Shown here in pieces: positions 16,847-25,154 of a DNA stretch of 64,000 bases. The notes below the pieces were generated by a model. It was not told the origin of the DNA. It saw nothing but the letters and a program-made list of their open reading frames with translations, and did no database searches. Every line of letters begins with the position of its first letter. The stretch's first letter is position 1. The stretch comes from Candidatus Sulfopaludibacter sp. Its GTDB lineage: Bacteria; Acidobacteriota; Terriglobia; Bryobacterales; Bryobacteraceae. The translations under genes and the position numbers were made by a program. The stretch covers positions 1 through 64,000 of the forward strand of contig JARLGM010000012.1 of assembly GCA_031292755.1 (NCBI GenBank), in the 5' to 3' direction.

Positions 16847-17317
16847 ATGTCACGAGCTCTTAACTTTGTACCCCGAATGGCAATCTTCCTCGCGGGAGTT
16901 GCCGCGGGAGCCATTGGCAATACTCGCAGGGAGCGGACCACCGGCGAATCGACGGTGACGCACGAGATCAAGAAGTCGATTGCCGGATTGGAAGAGCGCC
17001 TGGCGGCGCAGGATTCCGCTGCCGCGGGTCGCTTTACGCAAATCGAGTCCCGATTGGACGAGCACGCGGCGAAACTGGCGGAAATGCCTTCCACATCCCA
17101 GATTGTTTCCGCCATGGAGCAGTTGTTGTCCAAGACGATGGCGTCGCTGGACGACCGGCTCACTACTCAGGCGCATTCCATTGAAGTATTAAAGACAACG
17201 GTGTCGCAAACAGACAGCCTCCTGGAGCGCGTCCTGGAATCTCTGGATTCGTTGCAGGCTTATACGGATCCGGCGGAGCTCGCGGATGATCCGCTCCTCT
17301 CTCGTCCCGCAGTATAA
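16847..17317 (+). CDS. Coiled-coil protein with N-terminal hydrophobic segment, unknown function
   Basis: A 156-residue protein. Residues 9-24 (PRMAIFLAGVAAGAIG) form a short hydrophobic segment that may anchor it. The rest is strongly helical with heptad-like repeats (IKKSIAGLEERLAAQ, FTQIESRLDEHAAKL, MASLDDRLTTQAHSIEVL, TDSLLERVLESLDSL), so a long coiled coil is expected. I do not recognise the family. It follows an inverted repeat and a GGAGTACTT motif and is followed by another small helical gene. A structural or scaffold role is possible. Confidence 0.7.
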   Translation: MSRALNFVPRMAIFLAGVAAGAIGNTRRERTTGESTVTHEIKKSIAGLEERLAAQDSAAAGRFTQIESRLDEHAAKLAEMPSTSQIVSAMEQLLSKTMASLDDRLTTQAHSIEVLKTTVSQTDSLLERVLESLDSLQAYTDPAELADDPLLSRPAV

Positions 17318-17385
17318 AGACCGTAGTAGTACGATTACGAAACCACCCACTAGCTCGGTTTTACGGGACTGCTGTTTCTTCCTTC

Positions 17386-17394
17386 GGAGTACTC
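17386..17394. promoter_or_regulatory. GGAGTACTC motif before small helical gene
   Basis: An 8-of-9 match to the GGAGTACTT motif at 16800, about 60 bp before the small gene at 17455. See the related sites at 14609 and 16800. Confidence 0.2.
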
Positions 17395-17454
17395 TTAAGC
17401 CATTTGATCCATTTGTTTTTTCGGCGGAACGTTCTATTCTCATGGGCGGCGCTC

Positions 17455-17661
17455 ATGGATCTGACCAAAGTACTGGCGCAACTACGCGCTGAACTGGCTA
17501 ATCTCGACGCGGCGATTATCAGCCTCGAAAGGTTGCAGCAGGAGGGGGTGCGTCGCGGGCGGCCGCCGAAACTGCTGTCTGGAATCAAGGAGACCGTACG
17601 CGCCAAACGGCGCGCCACCGGCGGCGAAGCTGAAGACGGAAAAGGCAACGGACAGGCTTAA
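17455..17661 (+). CDS. Small conserved helical protein
   Basis: A 68-residue protein beginning MDLTKVLAQLRAELANLDAA, a single amphipathic helix, followed by a basic tail with an RGRPPK segment that resembles an AT-hook core. Proteins of this form (helix of the type DL-KVL-QLR-EL--LDAAI-SLERL plus RGRPPK) occur in other Acidobacteria as I recall them, without known function. The start is set at 17455 where the conserved part begins; the frame is open 51 bases upstream. The RGRPP motif hints at minor-groove DNA contact, which is inference. Confidence 0.6.
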   Translation: MDLTKVLAQLRAELANLDAAIISLERLQQEGVRRGRPPKLLSGIKETVRAKRRATGGEAEDGKGNGQA

Positions 17662-17671
17662 TCGCCTGTGT

Positions 17672-20038
17672 TTACACCTGTTTCAGCGAGCCCAGCGGGT
17701 GGAGATTGGCGGCGCGCCGCGCGGGAATTGCGACTGCGGCCAAAGCCACCGCTGTCAACACGGCGGCAACCCCTGTCAGCGCCACCGCCCACCCGCCAGG
17801 ATCGAAGCCGAACAACATCGTAGTCACCAGTTTGGACCCCGCATAGATCGCCGGCACGCTCAGAGTGAATCCGCCGATCAAAAGAATAAGGGATTCCCCT
17901 ATAAACATACGTAAAATCATGATCCGGCGCGCGCCGAGGGCCATGCGAATGGCGATTTCGACGGACCGGCGCGTGACTGCGTAGGCCATCAAGCCATAGA
18001 TTCCGACCGCCGCAAGTAACAGAGCCGCCAAGCCCAGAGCCGCCGCCAACGAGGCCAGCATCCGTTCCTTCACCAGAACCCGATCAATCGCACGTTCGGT
18101 GGTCTGGATACGAAGGGGATACTCCCGGCCCATGGCTTCGACTTGGCGGCGCAGCTCGCGGATCACCGCGGCATCGGGTGTCCCGGCGGTCCGGACCAGC
18201 ACGAGCGGCTGGCGAGCCGAGTCCTCCTGGTATACGGAAGTGAACAACTGCATGGGGTTGTGACCCTGGAGACTGCCAATCTCAGAATCCCGGACAACGC
18301 CGGCGATGACCAGATCCTTCCCCTCGGAGGCAATGCGCCTGCCGATGGCCGAAGCTTCGGGGAACAGACGGCGCGCCAGGCTTTCGCTCACTATGGCGAC
18401 CCGTGGTGCGTCAGGGCGATCCTGAAATGTGAATTCACGGCCATCTACAACTGGAATTCCCAGCGTCCGAAAATAGTCCGGACCCACCCGGAAAGCCTGC
18501 ACCCGTACGGTCACTTCGTCCCCCGTAGCGGGTTGATCCGGAAGGAACGGCGGGATAATCGGACCGAAGCCTGCGCCGGCAACCGAACGGACTCCCGGCA
18601 CGCGCGAAAGCCGCCGGTACAACTCCGGGTAATAAACATTGGGATCCATCCCCGTGTAGCCTCCGGGCCGGTTCATCAACTGCATTTCGAGCAGGTTGGC
18701 GGAGTGGAAGCCGAGAGGAACGGTCTGGAGATTCCGGCGGGATTGGCCGAAAAGGGCCGCCGCCAGAACCAGGAGCACGGACAGTGCCACCTGCAATACG
18801 ATCAACAGCTTTCCCATGCGAGCGGAGCCAGTGCTGCCGCGGCCGGCGCGCTGGAGCGCCACCGAGGGATCGGCGCGCAGGGTGCGCCAGGCCGGGATCA
18901 GGCCGAAGAGCAGCGCGCTCACTATGGTGACGGCTGCCGTGAAGGTCAGGACGCGGGTATCCACCGAGAAATCGTGAGCGCGATCGATGTTGCCGGCCCA
19001 TACGAATTGCGCGAGGAAACTGGCGGCCCACGGCGCACACAACACCCCGGCCGCCGATCCGGCCAGGGCAAGCATCATGCTCTCGGCGAGATACTGGCGC
19101 AGAATCCGGCCGCGGCCCGCGCCGAGCGCCAGGCGAATGCCGGTTTCGCGCTGCCGGGCTTCGGCGCGGGCCAGGAGCAGAGTCGCCAGGTTTAGCGATG
19201 CGAGCAGCAGCAGCACGCCGACCATACCCAACAGGAGTTTCAGTGGGTAGCCAAAGCGCATGCGCGCGAAGTTGAAGCCGGCTCCGCTAGCGGCCGATTC
19301 CACCACGAGGAGTTCGGCGGCATCCGGCCTGACTTGTGGCCAAAGCGCCTCCAGTTCAGCGCGGGCGCGGTCCAGGGTGACGCCGGGGCGCAGACGGCCC
19401 GTCACTTCCCACGTGGGATTGCGCGATTCCCGCTGGCGATCCAGGGAAGTAAAAGCGGCCAAAGGCACGACCGCATCCACCGCGCCCGCGCCTTCCATGT
19501 CGGTAAAACTCTCCGGGGCTACACCGATGACGGTGAACGGCTTTCCTTGAATGCGAATCAGTTTGCCGAGCGCGGCTGGGCTGGCGTGGAAGGAACTGCG
19601 CCAGCGGGCATAGCCGAGCACGGCAACCGCGCCATCGTCCGGTGCGATTCCGCGGCCCAGCACGGGGCGTATGGGCATGGTCGCGGTGAACCCCTCGCCG
19701 GCAAGAAGTGCGCTACCGGGGAACAGCGAGCCCCCGGCTTCGAGAGTGAAGACGGAGGCGTCTGTCCAGGCAAAGAGAGCGGAGAACGCACGCTGATGCG
19801 CACGGATTTTCTCATACGTCGAGTAGGAAAAACCGTGGCGCTGCGCCCGCGCGTCGATGCTGGCGAGCCCCACCAACCGGTCCGGCTGGACAGTGGCCAG
19901 GGGGCGCAGCGACACGGCATTCAGGAGGCTGAAGATCGCGGTGTTGGCGCCGATACCCAACGCCAGGGAGAACACGGCGATCAAGGCGAAGCCGGGCGAC
20001 TTGAGAAGCACGCGAAGGGCATACCGCAGGTCGGGCAT
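17672..20038 (-). CDS. MacB-like orphan ABC permease (acidobacterial duplicated permease family)
   Basis: A 788-residue membrane protein of the type named acidobacterial duplicated orphan permease (TIGR03434). It has the typical start MPDLRYALRVLLKSPGFALIAVFSLALGIGANTAIFSLLNAV, then a MacB-type periplasmic domain, three helices with the FtsX-like segment (ETGIRLALGAGRGRILRQYLAES), a second periplasmic domain and a second FtsX block (SVEIAIRMALGARRIMIL). The ATPase is not encoded nearby. It lies 41 bp after a membrane fusion protein and a TolC gene, all in one direction, so they may form a MacAB-TolC-like exporter. The substrate is unknown. Confidence 0.93.
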   Translation of the reverse strand: MPDLRYALRVLLKSPGFALIAVFSLALGIGANTAIFSLLNAVSLRPLATVQPDRLVGLASIDARAQRHGFSYSTYEKIRAHQRAFSALFAWTDASVFTLEAGGSLFPGSALLAGEGFTATMPIRPVLGRGIAPDDGAVAVLGYARWRSSFHASPAALGKLIRIQGKPFTVIGVAPESFTDMEGAGAVDAVVPLAAFTSLDRQRESRNPTWEVTGRLRPGVTLDRARAELEALWPQVRPDAAELLVVESAASGAGFNFARMRFGYPLKLLLGMVGVLLLLASLNLATLLLARAEARQRETGIRLALGAGRGRILRQYLAESMMLALAGSAAGVLCAPWAASFLAQFVWAGNIDRAHDFSVDTRVLTFTAAVTIVSALLFGLIPAWRTLRADPSVALQRAGRGSTGSARMGKLLIVLQVALSVLLVLAAALFGQSRRNLQTVPLGFHSANLLEMQLMNRPGGYTGMDPNVYYPELYRRLSRVPGVRSVAGAGFGPIIPPFLPDQPATGDEVTVRVQAFRVGPDYFRTLGIPVVDGREFTFQDRPDAPRVAIVSESLARRLFPEASAIGRRIASEGKDLVIAGVVRDSEIGSLQGHNPMQLFTSVYQEDSARQPLVLVRTAGTPDAAVIRELRRQVEAMGREYPLRIQTTERAIDRVLVKERMLASLAAALGLAALLLAAVGIYGLMAYAVTRRSVEIAIRMALGARRIMILRMFIGESLILLIGGFTLSVPAIYAGSKLVTTMLFGFDPGGWAVALTGVAAVLTAVALAAVAIPARRAANLHPLGSLKQV

Positions 20039-20079
20039 GACCCTATTGTCCGGCAGTAGTCGATGAGCCCGCGAATCCT

Positions 20080-21234
20080 CTACTGCTCCGCCGTATTCTG
20101 GAGCACCAGCGCGTTGGCCACCACGCGATCTCCCGGATTGATCCCTGCCACTTCCTGCAGATTCGGGGGGACCATGATGCCGCCCACCACGCCCACGCGC
20201 CGGAAGGTGTTATCGCCGTTCGGCATATAGACCCAATCCCGATCGTGCAGATGAAGCACCGCCGATGCCGGGACCACTGCGCGGACCTGCTTGTTCTGGC
20301 CGTGGAAGGTGGCGGTGACGAACATCCCCAGCCGCATGACCCCGGGATTCGGCACTTGCAGCCGCACCTTGGCGGTGCGGATATTCGGGTCGAGGATGGG
20401 GCCGATATTGTCAATCAGGCCGCGGAATAAGCGGTCGGGATAAGCATTCAGGCGGATGTCGGCCTGTTCTCCCACGTGCACATTGGCCAGATCGTTTTCA
20501 TAAACGTCGCACATGATCCATACGCTGGAAAGATCGGCGATCGTGAACAGGTTGGGCGAATTGTCCAGCGTCTTGACGCCCCCCGCATTGGTCACATTCT
20601 GTTCCACGATCACGCCGGAGATGGGCGCGTTGATATCCACGATGGCCGTGGGCCGGTTCATGTCCGCCCCCAGAACGCGCAGGTGTTCCTGGGCGGTTTC
20701 CACGTCGACTTTGGCTTTGGCTTCGGCGTCCTGCGCCACTTCCACCTCCTTCTGGGCGATGGCGCCTTTGTCGAAGAGCAGTTGGGCGCGGTCCAGTTGC
20801 GCGTGCGCCAACACTTCATCCGCCACGGCGTGCCGGTAATCGGCAAATGCGCCGGAGATATCGGAACTCTGCACGCGCATCAGAAGCTGGCCCTTAGTGA
20901 CCGTGTCGCCCAGTTTGGCGCGAATCTCGACGACACGGCCCGAGGCCAGTGAGATCACGGGCACATTGCGCGAGACATCCACGTTCACCACGCCGGTGAC
21001 TTTCAACTCTGGCGCCACCGATCGGGCGGCGGCGGTGACGATGGCAAACTGGTCCGGGCGATCCACCTTCACCAGGTCGGAGCTGGGCTCCTGTTCCACC
21101 TGGGCGGGCGGGGGCGCCCCGGCCTTGGGATCCGGCTCGCCGCCCTTGGCCCCGCACCCCGCCAGGATCAGAACCAGGCCGGCAACCGGGCACACAAAGA
21201 TGCAACCCCAGTGAGACAGACGTTTCTTTTTCAT
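20080..21234 (-). CDS. Efflux periplasmic adaptor (HlyD/CzcB-type membrane fusion protein)
   Basis: A 384-residue lipoprotein adaptor. A signal peptide ends in the lipobox LILAGC, giving a membrane-anchored mature protein. The order is a barrel-sandwich half (VISLASGRVVEIRAKLGDTV), an alpha-helical hairpin (YRHAVADEVLAHAQLDRAQ to AKAKVDVETAQEHLRVLG), the second lipoyl half (INAPISGVIVEQNV), and a beta-barrel plus membrane-proximal domain. Its start overlaps the stop of the TolC-family gene (ATGA). The sequence is nearest the CzcB/HlyD adaptors that usually serve RND pumps, yet the next gene is an ABC permease. Confidence 0.92.
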   Translation of the reverse strand: MKKKRLSHWGCIFVCPVAGLVLILAGCGAKGGEPDPKAGAPPPAQVEQEPSSDLVKVDRPDQFAIVTAAARSVAPELKVTGVVNVDVSRNVPVISLASGRVVEIRAKLGDTVTKGQLLMRVQSSDISGAFADYRHAVADEVLAHAQLDRAQLLFDKGAIAQKEVEVAQDAEAKAKVDVETAQEHLRVLGADMNRPTAIVDINAPISGVIVEQNVTNAGGVKTLDNSPNLFTIADLSSVWIMCDVYENDLANVHVGEQADIRLNAYPDRLFRGLIDNIGPILDPNIRTAKVRLQVPNPGVMRLGMFVTATFHGQNKQVRAVVPASAVLHLHDRDWVYMPNGDNTFRRVGVVGGIMVPPNLQEVAGINPGDRVVANALVLQNTAEQ

Positions 21235-22502
21235 GGAATGACCTCGCGGCCTACCGCCAGATTCAACTGTCCCGCGGCGGTCAAATACGAACCAACCAGG
21301 TTCACATAGGCAACCTGGGTGGCCCGGAAGTCCCGCTGTGCGTCCAGGTAATCCACCAGTGCCGCCTGGCCGTGCTGGAAGGAAAACGAAATGATCTCGC
21401 GAATACGCGTCGCGGTCTCCAGGTACCCGTCGCTGCCTTTGTACGAGCGAAGCTGGTTCAGGGCGCTCACCACGGTGAAGTATGCCGAATCCACGTCGCT
21501 GAACACCTGGGCTTCGGCCGCATCTTTTTGCCGCTCGGCGTGGACGATGTCGATCTCGGTACGCGCCTTCTCGCCCTGATTGCGGTCGAAGATGCGCAAC
21601 GGGATATTGACGCTGACGCCCATGTAGACCGGGATGGGCGGATTGCGTCCGAAGTCCGCTCCAAAGGTGGGATCGGTGGAGCCATTGGCGACTGCGAGCT
21701 TGTGGTCGGTCTGCGCTTTCTGCACGGCCAGGATGGCCGCCTTCAGGTCCGGACGCGCGGCCAGCGCATCGGTGTGGAACTGTTCCAGGGGCGGCAGATC
21801 GCCGGTGAAATCGAACCGGCCCGAAATGTCGAAGCGATCCACCGGTGTGCGGTCGTTGAGCAGCATGAGGAGCATGATCTTGGCGGTCCGCAGATTCACC
21901 TGCGCGGTCTGAAAGTCCGATTCGTACTGCACGCGCTGCAGGACCACGCGGTCCAGGTCCACGCGGGCGATGTCGCCGGCTTTGTAGCGGTCCTGGTTGA
22001 TCGCCAACTGTTTTTGAAAATAGTCCAGGTTCTCTTTGGCGTTCTCCAGGAGCGCCTTGGCCTGAAGCGCCTGGACGAAAGCGCTGCGCAGGCTGAACAA
22101 AAGAGTTCGTTCCAGGTCCTGCTGCTGCGCCGCGCTGATGGCCGTGTTGTTCTGGGCGCTCTCCAGGCGCAGTTCGCGTTTGTGCTGGCGCTCGTGCAGA
22201 TAACTGAAGGATATCAGGGGCAAAGCATACTGAAACGGGCGGTACGGATTCCCGGAGAAAAAGTCGATCTGGTCCATGGTTAAGGTGACATCCGGATTGG
22301 GCCGCAGATATGCCGTGATCTCCTGCGCCTTGGATTCCTGGATGTTCAACTGGCCGGCCTTCAGCTCGGGGTTCGCGGCAACGAATCGCGCCTTGACCTG
22401 TTCCCACGTAAGCGGCGAGCCGCCTGTTTGGGCGAAAGCAGTGCCACACAAACCAATCACCGCCAGAATTCCGCTCCAAACACGCCAGGAATGGCGGTGC
22501 AT
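21231..22502 (-). CDS. TolC-family outer membrane efflux protein
   Basis: A 423-residue outer membrane factor. A signal peptide (MHRHSWRVWSGILAVIGLCGTAFA) is preceded by AGGAGAG. Two repeated helical-barrel halves are visible: LTWEQVKARFVAANPELKAGQLNIQESKAQE and later LEQFHTDALAARPDLKAAILAVQKAQTDHKL. The class is CzcC/TolC (metal or drug efflux). It is the first gene of a run with the adaptor and the orphan permease. The start at 22502 is chosen over the upstream in-frame start for signal peptide and ribosome binding site. Confidence 0.92.
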   Translation of the reverse strand: MHRHSWRVWSGILAVIGLCGTAFAQTGGSPLTWEQVKARFVAANPELKAGQLNIQESKAQEITAYLRPNPDVTLTMDQIDFFSGNPYRPFQYALPLISFSYLHERQHKRELRLESAQNNTAISAAQQQDLERTLLFSLRSAFVQALQAKALLENAKENLDYFQKQLAINQDRYKAGDIARVDLDRVVLQRVQYESDFQTAQVNLRTAKIMLLMLLNDRTPVDRFDISGRFDFTGDLPPLEQFHTDALAARPDLKAAILAVQKAQTDHKLAVANGSTDPTFGADFGRNPPIPVYMGVSVNIPLRIFDRNQGEKARTEIDIVHAERQKDAAEAQVFSDVDSAYFTVVSALNQLRSYKGSDGYLETATRIREIISFSFQHGQAALVDYLDAQRDFRATQVAYVNLVGSYLTAAGQLNLAVGREVIP

Positions 22503-22642
22503 CTCTCCTCCAAAGAAAAAATGGGTATTCCGGATCGCAAACGCCGCGAGAACAAGGGACATCGGTCTCTCCGGTTGGGAGATGGCTGCTGACTGGAATG
22601 TCCTGCTATTCTGAATGTAGCGAGACTCGGGCTCCGGCCTCC

Positions 22643-22675
22643 ACCTATCTTTCAGGTTAAGTCAACCTATCTTTC
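22643..22675. repeat. Two direct copies of ACCTATCTTTC, 22 bp apart
   Basis: Identical 11-mers occupy 22643-22653 and 22665-22675, exactly two helical turns apart. They lie in the gap between the divergent tolC-type operon and the histidine kinase gene at 22697. Similar, inverted copies (GAAAGATAGG at 24978 and a weaker one at 24991) lie beyond the same kinase-regulator pair. They look like tandem sites for a dimeric regulator. Confidence 0.5.
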
Positions 22676-22696
22676 GGACAAGAGCCTTGGTGACAA

Positions 22697-24172
22697 ATGC
22701 CTTTTTTCCTAAGATTTAACCAGGGACTGCGGAGCATGACATCTCGATATTCCGACGGGACCTCGCGGGTCTGGCTGGCCCTCGTCCTGATTGTGATTAC
22801 CGCGGTGATTGACTGGCGGGTGGATGCGCCCATCGCGTTCGGGTTCCTGTACCTGTTTCCGGTGCTGCTGGTGGGAAGCGTGCGGCCTCGCGGGCATGTG
22901 CTGGTTACGGCTCTGCTTTGCACGCTGCTGGCCGACCTGTTCGACCCCTTCCGCTTTTCGCTGTCCGTCTCTCTGCCGCAGGACATTCTGGTGTTCACGT
23001 CGCTGGCCGGGACGGGACTGTTCGCGTTCGAAGTGATGCGCAGCCGGCGGCGTGAGCTGGAGACCCTCCACCGGGTGGAAAGCGAAGCCGCCGCGCGCCG
23101 GGAAGCCGAAGAGCAGCTCGAGTTTCTGATCGACAGCAGCCCGGTGGCGATTCTCACCATGACGGCGGATTCCCTGATCAGCCGGGCCAATCTGGCGGCT
23201 CACCGGCTGTTCGCGGTGGAGCCGGGGACCTTGCCCGGAAGCAACATCCGGCGCTATGTGCCGGCCTTGGGACGTGTGCCTTTTATCGGCGAAACGCCGC
23301 AAGCGTTTCGCACGGAGATGCAATGCCGCGGAGAACGGGCGCACGGCGACGTCTTTCTGGCTAATGTCTTTTTTTCCACGTACCAGACGGCTACCGGACC
23401 CCGCCTGGCCGCGCTGGTGGTGGACGCTTCAGAGGAATTGCGCGAGCGCGAAGAGGCCAGCCTGGAACAACTTATGGCCGGCTCCCGCATCCTGGTGAGT
23501 GCTGTTTCGCACGAGGTTCGCAACGTGTGCGGCGCCATCGGAATCATTCACGAAAATCTGGTGCGCCACGGCACGCTGAACGGCAACAAGGATTTCGAAG
23601 CGCTCGGCTCGCTGGTGGAAACCCTCAACAAGATTGCGTCATTGGAGCTCAAACAGAGTACCAGCCAATCGCAAGTGGACGGTATTGACCTGACCGAAAC
23701 ACTGGACGATCTGCGAATCGTGCTGGACCCGGTCTGCCAGGAGGCCGATATCGCCGTACACTGGTACGTTCCGGACGATTTGCCGCCGGTATGGGCAGAT
23801 CGCCATACCTTGCTGCAGACGCTGCTCAACCTGACCAAGAACAGCCGGCGCGCGCTGGAGAGCGTGGAGGTGAAGAAGATCGATATCACGGTAGCAATGA
23901 AGGGTCCCCTGGTTTCCATCCGGATCACCGATTCCGGCCCCGGTATCCGCTCGTCCGAAAAGTTGTTCCAGCCTTTCCAGAAGGGCGCCGAATCTACTGG
24001 CTTGGGACTGTTTCTCTCGCGGGCGTTTGTCCGGTCGTTTCACGGCGACCTGAGGCACGATCCTTCTCTTCCGGGCTGCTCCTTTATCATTGAACTGGCA
24101 GTGGCCGGACCGGCTGAACCCTCTATCGGGCAGGCAGGCGCGTATGGAACGCATAAGACTCTTATTGCTTGA
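22697..24172 (+). CDS. Membrane histidine kinase with PAS domain
   Basis: A 491-residue sensor kinase. Four hydrophobic helices occupy about residues 20-115 (VWLALVLIVITAVIDW, FGFLYLFPVLLVGSV, HVLVTALLCTLLADL, DILVFTSLAGTGLFAF). A PAS domain spans about 140-250 (LEFLIDSSPVAILTMTADSLISRAN). The H box is ILVSAVSHEVRNVCGAI with the phospho-His near residue 276, and the ATPase domain has LLNLTKNSRRAL, ITDSGPGI and STGLGLFLSR. The GHKL motifs are intact, so it should be active. Its 3' end overlaps the response regulator gene by about 29 bp. The ATG at 22697 is used; another at 22736 is possible. Confidence 0.9.
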   Translation: MPFFLRFNQGLRSMTSRYSDGTSRVWLALVLIVITAVIDWRVDAPIAFGFLYLFPVLLVGSVRPRGHVLVTALLCTLLADLFDPFRFSLSVSLPQDILVFTSLAGTGLFAFEVMRSRRRELETLHRVESEAAARREAEEQLEFLIDSSPVAILTMTADSLISRANLAAHRLFAVEPGTLPGSNIRRYVPALGRVPFIGETPQAFRTEMQCRGERAHGDVFLANVFFSTYQTATGPRLAALVVDASEELREREEASLEQLMAGSRILVSAVSHEVRNVCGAIGIIHENLVRHGTLNGNKDFEALGSLVETLNKIASLELKQSTSQSQVDGIDLTETLDDLRIVLDPVCQEADIAVHWYVPDDLPPVWADRHTLLQTLLNLTKNSRRALESVEVKKIDITVAMKGPLVSIRITDSGPGIRSSEKLFQPFQKGAESTGLGLFLSRAFVRSFHGDLRHDPSLPGCSFIIELAVAGPAEPSIGQAGAYGTHKTLIA

Positions 24173-24794
24173 CGATCACGTTCTGTTTCGCGAAAGCCTG
24201 AGCCGCCTGCTCACTTCCGAAACCGACTTCGAAATGGCCGGGCACTGCGGCACCACCGCGGAGGCTCTGGAGATCATGAATTTGAAACCAGTGGACGTGG
24301 TGCTGCTGGATTTCGACTTGGGCGAAGACCAGAGCGGTCAGTTCATCTCCCGGGCGCGGGAGGCCGGGTACACAGGCAAGATCCTGATGGTAACCGCGGG
24401 CATGAGCGCCGCGGAATCCTCCTCCGCCCTCCGCATGGGCGCGTCCGGGATCTTTCTCAAGCACAATTCCCCGGGTAGCCTGGCGCAGGCGATCCGGCTA
24501 GTAGCGAGCGGTGAAATGTGGGTGGACCAGCGCGTGATCCAAATGCTGGCGAACCTGGTTCCGCAGCGGCAGGAGCCCGGCTTCCGCAAGCTGTTAACGG
24601 AGAGGGAGCAGGAGGTCCTGCGGGGACTTTTTGAGGGGCTGACGAATAAGGAGATTGCGGCGCAACTGGAGGTGTCGGAAAGCGCCATCAAAGCCACACT
24701 GCAACAGTTGTTTCAAAAAACCAGAGTGCGTACGCGAAGCCAGTTGGTACGAATTGCGCTGGAAAGTTCTCTGGCTACCTCGCGAAGGAGTTGA
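24144..24794 (+). CDS. NarL/FixJ-type response regulator
   Basis: A 216-residue regulator. The receiver has DD in LLLDDHVLF, the phosphoacceptor Asp in VVLLDFDLGED (near residue 55) and Lys in IFLKHNS. The HTH is LTEREQEVLRGLFEGLTNKEIAAQLEVSESAIKATLQQL. It starts inside the 3' end of the kinase gene. The start at 24144 is chosen because the receiver begins there. It probably controls the nearby ACCTATCTTTC-flanked genes, including itself, but this is inference. Confidence 0.93.
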   Translation: MERIRLLLLDDHVLFRESLSRLLTSETDFEMAGHCGTTAEALEIMNLKPVDVVLLDFDLGEDQSGQFISRAREAGYTGKILMVTAGMSAAESSSALRMGASGIFLKHNSPGSLAQAIRLVASGEMWVDQRVIQMLANLVPQRQEPGFRKLLTEREQEVLRGLFEGLTNKEIAAQLEVSESAIKATLQQLFQKTRVRTRSQLVRIALESSLATSRRS

Positions 24795-24805
24795 GAGGTA
24801 AATCG

Positions 24806-24916
24806 TCAGCGGCGTGGGCTGCCATAGTACGGATGCGTCCAATTGTAGATCGCCCAGACGATTCCGGCTGCGATCCCTAGCAGGATCAATACTTCTGGAA
24901 TGTCCAACGTAGACAT
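24806..24916 (-). CDS. 36-residue single-pass membrane microprotein
   Basis: A short gene on the minus strand, ATG at 24916 and TGA at 24806. The product begins MSTLDIPEVLILLGIAAG, continues through one hydrophobic helix (LILLGIAAGIVWAIY, residues 10-24) and ends in a short hydrophilic tail (NWTHPYYGSPRR). The start codon is preceded by GGGGAGAG at a 5-base spacing, a strong ribosome binding site. I do not recognise a family. It lies convergent to the response regulator, in a 360-bp gap otherwise without genes. Confidence 0.6.
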   Translation of the reverse strand: MSTLDIPEVLILLGIAAGIVWAIYNWTHPYYGSPRR

Positions 24917-24959
24917 ACAGGCTCTCCCCAACATGATTATAAACGGATTTTCATGCTTG

Positions 24960-24979
24960 TCGATCAAAAGATTGATCGA
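24960..24979. promoter_or_regulatory. Inverted repeat with 8-bp arms
   Basis: TCGATCAA, four bases, then TTGATCGA: a perfect hairpin or operator in the gap between the microprotein gene and the DUF3300 gene. It directly abuts a GAAAGATAGG copy (24978-24987) of the ACCTATCTTTC family. Confidence 0.4.
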
Positions 24980-25001
24980 AAGATAGGGCCATAAGATAGG
25001 T
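24978..25001. promoter_or_regulatory. Inverted copies of the ACCTATCTTTC element
   Basis: GAAAGATAGG (24978-24987) is the complement of the conserved 10 bases of the 22643/22665 repeats. A second, weaker copy (ATAAGATAGGT) is at 24991-25001, sharing 9 of 11. Both lie upstream of the DUF3300-DUF2950 operon and may tie it to the kinase-regulator pair. Confidence 0.35.
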
Positions 25002-25154
25002 ACTCGCCGGGCGGAGCCGCGCGCGATACCCTGAACGCTTGGAGATTAAGCATTTTCAATGATATAGCTCCTACGGGCCGGAAACGTGCGTGAAAATCCG
25101 GACGTATAATGTAGTGGATTTGGAAGTAGTGGCAGCAGGTTGAGGAGGTTCAAC

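Noticed and set aside
21235-22479. Upstream extension of the fusion-protein frame by 415 codons
   Set aside because: It runs over the TolC gene in another frame; the lipoprotein signal at 21234 is the real start.
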